Positions 25,328 to 35,930 of a stretch of DNA of 64,000 nucleotides are shown piece by piece. The DNA comes from Erodium maritimum. Lineage: Eukaryota; Streptophyta; Magnoliopsida; Geraniales; Geraniaceae. Under the pieces are notes generated by a model, which searched no databases, was not told the origin of the DNA, and saw only the letters and a program-made list of their open reading frames with translations. The first letter of the stretch is position 1; each line of letters opens with the position of its first letter. The translations under genes were made by a program, and so were the position numbers. The stretch covers positions 16,001,001 through 16,065,000 of the forward strand of contig OY997596.1 of NCBI GenBank assembly GCA_963921825.1. The letters run 5' to 3'.

Positions 25328-26715
25328 CTAAATTCCCTTATCTTCTGGTTCTACCACCTTGCCACTTCTTGTAGTGATTGCATGTGCACTTTCTCTAGGA
25401 TTCTTCTCGGTGTCACTATGTAGAGATCCTGGAGGTATGTAGTTCACTACTGTGGCACCCTGTCCTAGCTGAGTCTGCACTGCTTTCCAATTGTTTTCTA
25501 ACTCAGCGTGTTTCCTAAGCAACTGCAGGATATGGTTGTCTTTTTCTTCTAGTTTCTACATCATCTTCTTGTCCTTCTCCTCCTGTTGGTGTATCATTTT
25601 TAAAATTAAATCAATTGGACCAGAGGAAGGTCTTTGATTACCTTGATTTTGTTGAGGTTGAGGATTTCTTTGCTGGTTGCCCTAATTCTGAATTCTCTGA
25701 TTGAATCCGGGAGGTATTGGATTTTGACTTCTTTGATTCTGATCTCCTCCCCATTGAGCTCAGGGCGATCTTTCCAACCCTCATTATAAGTGTTGGAATA
25801 AGGGTCATACTTCCTCCCTTGGTTGTTGTTGTGATTCACCCAGTTAGCCTCCTCACAGTACATTGAATTAGATTGTGGTGGTTTTCCTTGCATGCATGCA
25901 ATCATCAACCTCATTTCTTATAACTGCTCCATGACTTGATTCATCTCTCCTGATGAGTTGACTGAATTGACTGTAAAACCTTCACGTCCTCTTTCAGAAT
26001 GCCAAGCATCATTAGTCATAATATTCTCTAGAATCTCTTGGCATTTCTCTAGAGTGTGCTTGGTAAACGTGCCACCAGATGCGTCATTCAGCTCTGCTTG
26101 ACTTGCTCTGTTTAACCCTTAGTAGAACGTCTGCAGCTGCAACCACAATTCATGTCCATTATGAGGAAATTTTCTCACGAGTACTTGATGCTTGTAGTCC
26201 AGTCTGCGGCTTCATCTCTTAAGGTGAATTCGAAGAGCAATAGTCTAACCGCATCATCTGTCATTCCACTGTACCTGAAAATAGAACAAATAGTGATGAA
26301 TTTAGATATATGGAGTCGGGTCGTGATCTGTAGTTGGATTCCCGCTAAACTCGTTTTGCTTAAGTAAATTAATAGTAGAGGTTTTAATTTCGAATTTGTG
26401 AACTGCCACTGATGGTGCTCGAATGCTCCGATGTAGGTTATTTGTCTGAGTTGTGCCATAATCACAGAGACATCTTGCTGGCCTCTCGACAGTTACAGGA
26501 TCCTCTAGTGGGTTTACTTGAACCACCTGGTTATTCGGTTGTCCCTTTCTTGCTTTCTGCCCAGTGGCTTCAGCGCCTACATTTTCCATCATATCTGAGT
26601 TAACACTTCCCCCACCGAGTTTCTTCTTTAAAGCTCTTATCTTCAACAGTCCCGCTTCTCTTAAATCTATATCACAACGCAAATCAATTGGAGTGGATTT
26701 AGATCTTGTAAGCAT
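25328..26715 (-). pseudogene. Athila copy 2 gag, broken
   Basis: It begins at ATG 26715 with a basic N-terminus (MLTRSKSTPIDLR). A KFEIKTSTINLL capsid start follows, then a frameshift to MTDDAVRLLLFEFTLRDEA. Later pieces include YDPYSNTYNEGWKDRPE and LHSDTEKNPRESAHAITTRS, all typical of Athila gag. Several stops and frameshifts are present. Confidence 0.85.
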
Positions 26716-26827
26716 AAAATAACTTTAGTAACATGCACAAGATGAAAACGGAATGTAAAGCAAAAATTTAAAAAGACAAATAAAAAGTGAAATAGTCGTA
26801 ACACAACTTTTATAGAAAGGGTTGGCT

Positions 26828-26853
26828 CAATTTCTTCCCGGAAACGACGTCAT
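26828..26853 (-). other. Degenerate tRNA-Asp primer site of Athila copy 2
   Basis: On the minus strand this reads TGACGTCGTTTCCGGGAA, a mutated version of the tRNA-Asp primer site seen intact at 3146-3163. It lies six bases from the LTR end at 26859. Mutation here indicates an old copy. Confidence 0.65.
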
Positions 26854-26858
26854 TAACT

Positions 26859-28236
26859 TGACGCCCTGCGGTTTTAACACAAAAAATAGCACGGCAAGCA
26901 TATCGGCCATCAAGTAGTATTTCGGGATTTTAATTTTGAGTTATCGAACCCAAAGGAGCACGAGTCAATGCAATTTCTATCTCAAAATTGTTATTAAGAT
27001 ATCTCGGTAATAAAATGGTTTTTAGGTGTTTAAAACATGTAAAAGTGAAAGTAAACAATTAAACAGTAAACAGGTACTCACGGAGCTCGAAAGAGTTTTG
27101 AATGAGAGAAAAACAATCTGAGGTTTTTGGGTTCATAGAGTCCAATTCCAATGCATTAAATGACGATGAACAAAGTGAAGTTGTCTGATTTTAGGGGCGA
27201 CGAATTATCTCTCAAACTAGTCTTACCTTCTCCTATTGTTTCGGATCCTAATGTAATCTAACCACCTATTTCTCCCGAATCAAGATGTAGGAAGATCCAA
27301 AGAACTACGTTCTGTGACAATTTCTAACTTTCGGTACGAATCCTATGGTTATTGTATTGTGTTAACCTAGCTATCACTAGTCTAGATTTAAACCCAATTT
27401 GTATAAGACTTTTGACCCAATTACAATCCACCTCTCATGAGTGTCAAATTGCAGTTCCCACCTTCTATCAAGCCTACCCGGGAGATAGAGCATTAAGTTC
27501 AAACCAAATACAAACCCTAAATCAAATCAACCAACACAATATTCATGCATTCAATACATTGGAAATAAAATCTCTAATCTCCCCTAAACCCTAGATTATG
27601 GGGGTTTAGTTACTCATGAACAAGGAAAGAGAAAAAGCCATGGATGAACACAAACAAAGCTTCATAATCAAATAGTGTAAAGAAATACAATACTCAAATT
27701 GACTACAACGATGTTCTTCGAAGTAGAAATCTCCTATCTTACTTGCTCTCAAATCCCCTCTCTTCTCAGCTCTCCAAAATATAAGTTAGTTCTATTCTAA
27801 AGCTGAAGTTTGAGTTAAATAAGGCAAAATCTGAGTCTGAAACGAAACAGAAAATTGGTCCTGCGCGCGTCGCGGGCACCCTGCCGGATCCGGTTTCCTG
27901 CCCGTGTCGGGCTCTTCTGCGGATCCGCGGGACTGCCCGCATCTCAACAGTTCGGTTTTGGCGATTCTGGGCCATCTGTCGCGGGCATCCGGCCGGCTCC
28001 GGGCACCAACCCGTACCGGGCTTCTCTGTGGCTCCGGGGGACTGCCCGCATGTCAGCAGTACTTCGAAATTCACCATTTTTGATGGATTTTCGTTTTTAT
28101 TCGCTCCATTACCTGAAAACCATGTGACATACCGAAAACCCGTAAAACATAGGAGAGTAAGATCAAAACGGGGTTAATATTATTCATAAAATCTCCCTAA
28201 ATGCAGCACTTTTAGTGCTAAGATGCGACCACATCA
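26859..28236 (-). repeat. Athila copy 2, 5' LTR (1378 bp)
   Basis: On the plus strand it runs from TGACGCCCTGCGG to GACCACATCA. It flanks the primer site and gag of the minus-strand Athila, and its second half matches 5127-5804. It shares structure with the LTR at 3170-4558. GC-rich segments at 27870-28050 contain CGCGGG-type motifs repeated about every 60-100 bp. Confidence 0.88.
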
Positions 28237-29562
28237 CCAATTATTAGATATCAAGAATTTGATGGATTTCGATGTTGACCGACCAATTCTAATCGCCAAT
28301 CAAGAGCACAAAAAGAAAAGCATAAGAAGTCCTTGAATAGTTTAAGTAATCCATACAACTAGTACAAAAATATAAATATGCAATAATTGAGTCCCTAACC
28401 ATAAAGGAAACTCAAATTTAAAGAAACAATTGCATAGCCGTATGTTCATCTTCACCATGAACTTCAGAATACAATAATGATAAACATATACTTAAATAGT
28501 GGTAAATTTTGAGATAAGAATAAGAAAGATCATCTTTAGACATAATTACACCATTTTCCCTGTGTTTTTGATACTATAAATACTTGAAGTAGGTTGTAGT
28601 GAACGAAAAAAGGACTAGAACCGTCGTCCTTTATTGAGTGATAGAAAATTGTTGTGACGTTGTGCTCCCAATTTTTATTTTATCGACAAAGGCATATATA
28701 ACTTACTCCTCTTTAAAGGTAGAAAAGAGTTACAAAACAAAAATCTAGCTACAGACTGTGAATAAGAACTATGACAAAGTTTTAAGCAACCAAATCCTAA
28801 AAACCCTATCCCAATGTTCCTAAACACCCAAAGCCAATTAGAGAAGATGAACCCCACACCCCCCGATGATCCTAAATCCCAATAGATAAAAAAAACACCA
28901 TCTTGCAGCAGTAGTGTACCTACATTGAACTTGATTGAGTTTGTGATTGTAGCTGACGGTGAGATGGTCTAGTCCTTGTGAAAGTATCCCGTTTAAATGG
29001 GAAAAGAAACTTCCCTTACGCCCCCAAAAATGAGTACAACATGTACTGATCTTTGGATGAATTCCAGCTAAACATAAGCATGATCAAGACCAATGTAAGT
29101 ATAAAAAATAACAGCTTCTTGTTGACCCTATTTTTTGTCTATGCAGAAGCCTGGTAAAACCTTACTTACATCTGAAATAACCTAGCTTTACTTGTGGAAG
29201 AAGTAATCCACAATCCCCATTGCTGTAGGACCAAAATGTATTTAATTACCGTTTATAGTCATCGTTTCGTAGCTATAACTGGTTTTTGAAATAAGGCCAA
29301 CAAATCGATATCAAAACAATTTAGATCATGAAAATATAGATTGGTGGAAGAGAAAAAAAAAGAAAAAAATTCTGAAAATTTTACACTCAAATGACATTGA
29401 TTTCACTTTTTTACATCCTCACATTTGAATCTCTTTAGTTTCTCATTAGCATGATCGCTAATCTTGTGTGTGTTTTCTTAGTGCTTCATACCAGAAAATA
29501 GAGCCACACTACTAATTATCAGTGTTGAGATTATTGAGAAAAAATGTTTACCAAATAAAGGT
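28237..29562. other. Gene-free AT-rich interval
   Basis: I see no convincing reading frame, RNA gene or transposon end in this stretch. It begins just outside the Athila LTR and ends at the left end of a Harbinger relic. It may be original intergenic DNA of the gene island. Confidence 0.5.
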
Positions 29563-30340
29563 CAACAAACATGTACATCAAAGGGATCATGGTGCGCGAA
29601 TCACTTGGCAATTAGGATGATTTGTGGATGTGAACCCCTGAAAATAAGGTGGTTCCACATTGAGGGGATCATGGTTTGCAAAAGTGCTGAGTGGATGTTG
29701 ATTGGATAATTAATTATTATTTTCCTTAATTTGTTTAATTCATATTTAAAACACTAAATACTAGATAAAATTGATTTTTTTTTTATAAAACTAGTTAATT
29801 AATTAACTAAAATGCAAAAATAATTAATAAATAAAATTAATTAATTAACTAAAATGGATAATTAAACTTGAAATTTCATTACTTCCTAATAGTACATCAA
29901 ACTACAATGCTTTTGGTACATCAAATTTATTAACTCATCTCACTGGTTATCGTAGTCTGGGCCTTGATAAGTTGCTCCAAACTGACCCCATATGTGCTCA
30001 ATAAGGTCATGTTATTGGAGTTACCGATGGGTCGCATCTTTTGTGACCTTAAGTCGAGCACACAACCGTTCTCGATAGGATAAGGACCCTCCTTGATGAT
30101 ATCGTTGAAGTGGTGTCCAACCTAATATTTTCAGAAGGGGCTTGTAATACAATTCGTCCAAAATATTTTTTTGTATTTATTTTGATCTTAAAAAAATAGG
30201 CTTCAACTTCCGCGCACCGCGAGTCCGTGGTTCGCGAATCACACTCTATATCGTGCAATTCGCAAACCATGGACTCACAGATCGCGAGTTGTGGTTTGCT
30301 CTCATGGTGTGAGAGCACCATGGTTGGCGCTCTACAGGAC
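29563..30340 (-). mobile_element. PIF/Harbinger relic A (ends approximate)
   Basis: The left ~190 bp (CATGTACATC, GGGATCATG, GCGCGAATCAC, then GTGCTGAGTGGATG, GGATAATTAATTATT) match the complement of the right end of relic B (about 35750-35927). The right part (30205-30335) holds CGCGAATCACAC and CGCAAACCATG motifs like the complement of relic B's left end. It therefore lies in the opposite orientation to B. It keeps only the 3' end of a transposase gene. Exact termini and target duplication could not be resolved. Confidence 0.65.
29940..30085 (-). pseudogene. Harbinger transposase, C-terminal fragment
   Basis: On the minus strand a frame reads YRERLCARLKVTKDATHR, then a stop, LQ, a second stop, HDLIEHIWGQFG, and a terminal stop at 29940. 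The L-Q-x-D-L-[IV]-E-H-[IL]-W segment is the usual C-terminus of plant PIF/Harbinger (ALP1-like, DDE) transposases. The two internal stops fit single C-to-T changes of CAA codons. The catalytic part is missing. Confidence 0.75.
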
Positions 30341-30459
30341 CGCGGGATTGTTGAGATGGGTATCTTAGCAAAATAATAGAATATAAAAGCTGAAAAGAGG
30401 ACAATCATGGATCATGCAAAGCAATGTTGTGAAATAAACTCTGTAATACCTCAACAACT

Positions 30460-30533
30460 GTCTGGGTGGTGTAGTTGGTTATCACGTTAGTCTCACACAC
30501 TAAAGGTCCCCAGTTCGAACCTGGGCTTAGACA
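30460..30533 (+). tRNA. tRNA-Val (anticodon CAC)
   Basis: A 74-nt cloverleaf can be drawn. The acceptor stem is GTCTGGG with CTTAGAC (two G-U pairs). The D-arm holds the A box TGGTGTAGTTGG. The anticodon arm is TTAGT-CTCACAC-ACTAA with anticodon CAC, and the T-arm B box is GGTTCGAACC-like (CAGTTCGAACCTG). A CAA motif lies just upstream and a run of six T lies about 10 bp downstream, typical of plant pol III genes. It sits 128 bp beyond the stop codon of the LdpA-like gene, on the opposite strand. It is probably functional. Confidence 0.93.
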
Positions 30534-30578
30534 ATTTACCTTGTTTTTTGTTTTTAATGAAACCGAAGTCAGACCACA

Positions 30579-30682
30579 ATTTGTTAAGCCAAAGAAGGGT
30601 CGAACCTGTCTCCTCATACATATTCAACATTTTGCTTCCAAATGTACATGATTATTATTTGTTAAGCCAAAGAAGAAGGGTC
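30579..30682. repeat. Short direct repeat at the 3' end of the LdpA-like gene
   Basis: The sequence TTTGTTAAGCCAAAGAAGGGTC at about 30580-30601 recurs at 30658-30682 with a 3-bp (AAG) insertion. The second copy encodes the last codons and stop of the gene on the minus strand, so the first is a duplication placed in its 3' untranslated region. Confidence 0.75.
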
Positions 30683-33600
30683 AGGATAACATTTGAGTGG
30701 CCCAACCAAAGCAAGAGCTTCCTTGAGTGCTTCCTCAAGGTACTCCGGGTGATCCTCAATCCGAGCAAGCCCTTCATGTGATAATTGCATTGATCTCAAT
30801 ACTCTTCCAACAATCTGATAAAAATCACACATGCCAAAGTTTTGTCAACACCAACCTCATCGCCACCTGTTTCTCAAAGAAGTACCAACCTAACCTTTCG
30901 TGCATAGCCACCATAGGCAATCCCGGCGATTAGTGCATCATCTGAACTCGTTGACCTTCCCGATAAATTTTCACCTAACTGGTTTTCTACAAAAATGATA
31001 ATCATCAAAGTTGCATCACAAAGGCCAATCTTTCATAAAAAAACATCCAAAAGTAACAAAAACAGGAGAGTACTAGTCCTTGACGATGTCTGAAAAAGAC
31101 CCTCCTTCTGCAAACCCTTCACTGTGTGAACATTAGTTCCACCAGCCAGCTGAAGAAAACCTACGATTGTACTATCTTAGACGGCTACGTACAGTTTACA
31201 AGTACCTCTTAGATTTTGTTTGGATAATCTCGAACAATTTTAATGTTGAGTTTGTACCAGGAGGCTTGTCTTTTCTAGAAGCTAAATGAACAGCAAAAGC
31301 AATTGCTTCCCTCGTGGCTCCTCGCCCAATGTCTCCACTCATGGGGCGCCCATCCAACTTCAGAGAGAGGGGTTATCATTAAGATAATAGTATCTTATGA
31401 AATGTTATATGAAGTAAGTAGAATGCATATATTAGGTTTGACAAGAGAGACACCTGCCACAAGTTGGAACAGTTATGCAATTGAGGCTTCATGATGGAGT
31501 ACATTGAGTTCATCGTAGATATAGCCAAATCACCAGTATTGGGCATGCTAACCTGTGTCAAGTACAAATGCCTCACAGTATTACCCCCTTCAACTATTTT
31601 ACAAAATGATATATTAACTTGATTCTTCTTGCCCTACTTACTGCAACTAGTCTCACATGCATGATTGAGTCACCAAGACCATCCCAAAGTTCCTGGAAAA
31701 AGGTGGTTTGCCTACAGAGAAACATGGCTCAGCTCAGGGATAGAGGTATAACCAATATGTTCATTGAACTTAACTTAAGAAAAAAATTTAGGTGAGCTTG
31801 TATATTTTCTTAACCACTTACTGTAATGATTCCATTAGGAACGAACAACTGTGCTTCAAATACTATTTAAATAATTAGTAAAAATATTTCTAATTTGTCC
31901 CATGTCAACTGATTGTGCACATTGCATATCTTCATCTCAAGAGAAAAAGACAGAGAAAAAGGTTGCGATAAATATCTACCTTCCACTAGTATGTATCTCA
32001 ATAGCATCGACATCGTCTCTTTTAAGAAGTTGTGCAGTAGCAGCGGCATCTCTTACATATGTTCTCTCTCCTACATAGATCAAAAATTCAAACATGATTT
32101 AACCTTACCAATCCAAATCAAATGAAAGCAATGATAAGGTGCAAGATCAATGAGTTAATGATTCACTAAACATTGAAAATGAAAAGTCAACACAGGGGGG
32201 AAAGAAAACAGCAAAACAGACAGCAATACCCACTGATCTTGTCATATGGGCAAACCGGAAAGCAGCGTCCGCAGCCATAACACCGTTCAGTTATGACTCC
32301 ACTCTGCATAATATGCCAATTAGAGACGTGTCTCATAAAGCACAACATAGGTGTGAGATTTGAGAAGAGTCTTGGTAAATGAGTCATGTTAACCAACCTG
32401 TAATGGCATATTGGTATCATGAGAAGGTTGAGCCATTAGTTTCCCATCCTGGAATGATATTGCATTAGCTGGACAGACTAACTCACAAGGCCTTGAACAG
32501 TCCTTTGGGCAATCTTCTGGATCAAACTCTGTAAAAATAAATGGTACGCATAGAACTCAAAAGGTTGCAAGCAACTTGCAAGTTAGATGCTCTCTTGCTC
32601 GTAATGGTTCTTAACCGAGCACATCATTCAGTTTCTTGGCATATATTTATTGAGCAGAAAAAAAAACAATATCAATTGATGAAATGAACCTCTATTTGCT
32701 CTAGTACTTAAGTTTCGTTAATCTCACTGTAGATGTCAAGGAATTAAGGGGTGCTGGATAGAGAAATAAGAGGTCACAAACATGATATAGCTATATTAAT
32801 TCTCCAACAGAACCATGAATAAAAGAAAATTGTGAAAGAAACACTTTTGAAGTGTTTGATACTATGAAACGGGTTGTGCTAGTCATATATCCACCTACAA
32901 GAACAAGCACAATGCATATATTTATATGAGTAATGATCCCAAATTCAACCACCATAAGTTAGCGGACATTTTATCATCCAATACAAGTCAGGATAAGAGG
33001 AATTGAAGGGGCAATACCCGCCTTGCGAAAATGAAGATCTTCATCATCGTTAACACTAATCATCACCCAAGGCCTTCTCAAGCCGGCAATCTCTCGAGCT
33101 GATTCAATACCTTCATTTACAGCACTCACAACAGATGCATCAGCAGCACAATCAATGCAGTCAACTGTACCAAACATGTAAACTAGAATCATAAACTGAC
33201 TTGAAGAAACAGCCCCGCAAGGAGAGGCAATCCAAGGATAACAAAAGTGATGCTAAACATGCGCCTACCTCCAGCGAGAGTATAGACCAGAGAGAGATTC
33301 CGGATATCAACAACATCCTGCATAGAGACAGATTTGGAAGAAGAAAATCAGGAGGGAGATTTGATGATTTGGGTTTGATAAAAATAGGTATTTTGAAACA
33401 TGGGTTATGGAGAGGATTGATACCTCGAAGCTGGCACCGCAAATGAGCTTGACCCAGTTGCCCCTTTGGAGAGATTGAAGCGGAGAAGAGGCAAGTGAAG
33501 GAGCAACAGTTAATTTTACGAGGCTTTTGATGTTTTGAACATAATTGCTGTTCTTCAGATTATTAACCCTCGCTGCAGTAATGAAGACTGAGAAATATGG

Positions 33601-33724
33601 TAATGAAGAAAAGCAAAAAGCAAAGAGGAAGAGGAAGAGAGAGAGAGAGACCTGGATAGGCACCAGCAGCAGCGCGAATTGAAGCATTGGAGCACAAGGA
33701 AGGGACGCTGAAACTCAGAGCCAT
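30662..33724 (-). CDS. LdpA-like plastid iron-sulfur protein, 13 exons, 436 aa
   Basis: This is the only apparently intact host gene. Minus-strand exons are 33724-33652, 33572-33424, 33317-33269, 33164-33018, 32528-32398, 32303-32234, 32070-31980, 31711-31642, 31552-31454, 31357-31258, 31160-31074, 30986-30895 and 30814-30662. All introns are GT-AG, the phases join without stops, and the total is 1311 nt. The first ~60 residues are Ser/Ala/basic, like a chloroplast transit peptide. VDCIDCAAD (91-99) precedes two cysteine motifs, C146-x3-C150-x3-C154-x3-C158-P and C191-x2-C194-x2-C197-x3-C201-P. The second is a canonical 4Fe-4S ferredoxin signature. Further family-like segments are DAIEIHTSGR and ALIAGIAYGGYARK. 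The family includes cyanobacterial LdpA, a redox-active Fe-S protein that modulates light input to the circadian clock; the plant role is not established. The least certain junction is the exon 11 donor (ACTA|GTACTC). Confidence 0.9.
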
Positions 33725-34054
33725 GTTACCACCTGAGAAAATGTTTTCAACATCTATGAAAGCACAGTTACTGTTCTTACAGATAAGATGTTCAATGTTA
33801 ATTTCTAAGAGCATTCGCACCGTCCTAACCATCGTACCAATTATGAATCGCAAGTCGCGTTGCGAACCATAAATCACTAAAATGTGAGTCGTGATTCGCG
33901 TGATTCAGCGGGGTGTGATTCGTGGTCGGCCAATGACCACGCGACACGTGGCAGGGCGAGGCAAAAAAAAATCGACCTGTTGGCAACGGCCCGAAAAGCA
34001 ACTGTTATATTTTTTTAATTAAATTCAATACAAAAAAAAACTATTCTCCCCGCT

Positions 34055-34064
34055 TATAAATATA
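34055..34064 (+). promoter_or_regulatory. TATA-like box of the Harbinger ORF1
   Basis: TATAAATATA lies 97 bp upstream of the ORF1 ATG at 34161, with a pyrimidine-rich stretch between them. The spacing fits a core promoter with a transcription start near 34090. It points away from the LdpA-like gene. Confidence 0.5.
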
Positions 34065-34160
34065 TCTTCCCCCGTTTATCCAAGCTACAACATTTCTTTC
34101 AGTATTTTCTCAATTTTCATTCGCAAACTATCCACTCCTCTCTACAAAATCCGATAAAAA

Positions 34161-35540
34161 ATGTCTGACGATTCGACTCAACCGCCGAACTCACCGGAAC
34201 AACAAGAGTACATGCCGGATGAAGTTAATGCGACTGTTGAGGTCAACACATCTCTATAAGGGAGCTACCAACAAATGTTGAACACAGATTTCAACCCTAT
34301 CGGTGCTTGGAACACTGAGGCTTTCAACTAATATATGTAACAATATTGGAACACCGGTACTTTGAACTTATCGTCTTTAATTTTTTTATTACAAATGTTG
34401 TTAAATGCATTTAGTTTCATTAATTTTTTTTGTTATAAATGTCGTTAAATGCAAATAATTTCATTAAATAATTTTCTTTATTATGTATGTTAATTAATCA
34501 TTTGAAGCAAGGTATAATCAAACAATCATCCAATCTCGTTGCATTTCGATCAAAAACTATCAACCCTCGCCTTACAACGCCGCAATCAACTATTACGACT
34601 GCCCCGGTAATAGTGAGTACCACCACCTAACACGTCGGTGACAGCAGCGGATGTCGTCTACGTCGTCATCTATTGGCCCGAGACAACGGAGCAAGCCGGT
34701 CTCAGACAAGCGAACTAAATGGCTAGCTGAGGTGGACAAGATCCTGATAAAAGCCTAGCTATGCACAAGTAATGACCCTCATCAAAGGAAACTCCTTAGA
34801 AGGAAACAAGTTCTAGGGCACAGTTGCCAAACGATTCATCAAAGATGGAAATTCGACCCTAAAGATTTTACATGACAAGCCGTCAAGAGTCATTGGAATA
34901 GGCATGCGCTTAGAGTGCGGAGGCACATCACCCTCATGAGGAGCGAGAAGGCTCTTGATCATAGCGGATGGGACGATGAAAGGTACAAACAGGTGGTCGG
35001 AGAAACGTATCGAAAGATGGCGAAAAAGGACGAGTCGAAGAATTTCAACCTCCACCATTGGATCGAGCCGTTGCAACACGAAGACAAGTTCTGGGCAGAG
35101 GAAGGTACGGTCGGGGCTATACGACGATGATTGGACAAGGCCGGTAGTTACATCTCAACCCCACTCATTTCACTCAACCCCGATGATGAACATGTTGCAG
35201 ATCTCGGTGGTGCGTCCTAACATGATCTTGATTCGATTAAGGGATATTGTACCCCAAGTGCCCCAATTTCCCCTCAACGTGTACAAGAGCGTCCAATGGG
35301 AAACAAGGACGCGAAGAGGAAGGGGAAGGTGTCCAAGATCAAGTAGTTGTCATTACCCAAATTGACAACGCAAGGTGTGAAAAGGTCAAGCTTGTATGTA
35401 CTCTAGACGCCAAATTCAACAAATAATGTGAGAAGATTAGTGAACTGTAGAGCGTGGACGTGTCAGACTTCACCGAGGAGCAGACGACCAATCACGCGAA
35501 AATGTTCTCTTTATATTTCGCACAATGTAAGAAGATCTAG
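34161..35540 (+). pseudogene. Harbinger ORF1 (Myb/SANT-like), broken
   Basis: It starts ATG TCT GAC with an acidic Gln/Pro-rich N-terminus and soon meets stops near 34257, 34329 and 34338. Around 34690-34860 a trihelix/SANT-like stretch reads KRTKWLAEVDKILIKA, then a stop, and a TVAKRFIKDG segment whose expected preceding Trp is a TAG stop. The frame 34915-35130 gives WDDERYKQVVGETYRKMAKK and NFNLHHWIEPLQHEDKFW. A basic RPMGNKDAKRKGK motif at about 35295-35333 is typical of the C-terminal part of plant Harbinger ORF1 ('NAM-associated') proteins. It is non-functional through stops and frameshifts. Confidence 0.75.
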
Positions 35541-35930
35541 AAATAAATTGACTCCATATAATAAAATTGTAATACTTTGACGAATTAATGAATGGATTAT
35601 TTGGTTTTTATTTTATTTCTTTTTTTATTAATTACAAGTTGAAGTTTAATTTGTATTTTAGTTAATTAATTAATTTTATTAATTAATTTTATATATATAC
35701 ATATTTACTATTTACTATTTTAAATCTGAATTTAATAAATTCAGCAAAAAATAATTAATTATCCACTCAGCATCCACTCAGCACTTCTGTAAACCATGAT
35801 CCTCATATGTGATCCCCTCATTGTGGAACTCAGCTCAATTTAAAGAGTTCGCATCACAAATCATCTTAGTCACCACATGATTCGCGCATCATGATCCCTA
35901 TATGTGATCCCCTCACTGTACATGCTCTAA

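Larger units (their letters stand above)
33809..35927 (+). mobile_element. PIF/Harbinger relic B, 2119 bp
   Basis: The ends are GAGCATTCGCACC on the left and, complemented, GAGCATGTACAGT on the right, each flanked by TAA (33806-33808 and 35928-35930). That is the 3-bp TWA-type target duplication of PIF/Harbinger elements. It carries a broken ORF1 but no transposase. Its left end is 84 bp upstream of the ATG of the LdpA-like gene, which is transcribed away from it, so it lies in that gene's promoter or 5' leader. Confidence 0.82.

Noticed and set aside
30662-33724. Bacterial (cyanobacterial) contamination or recent transfer for the LdpA-like gene
   Set aside because: Twelve GT-AG introns and a transit-peptide-like N-terminus show a long-resident nuclear gene; ancient plastid ancestry is enough to explain the similarity.
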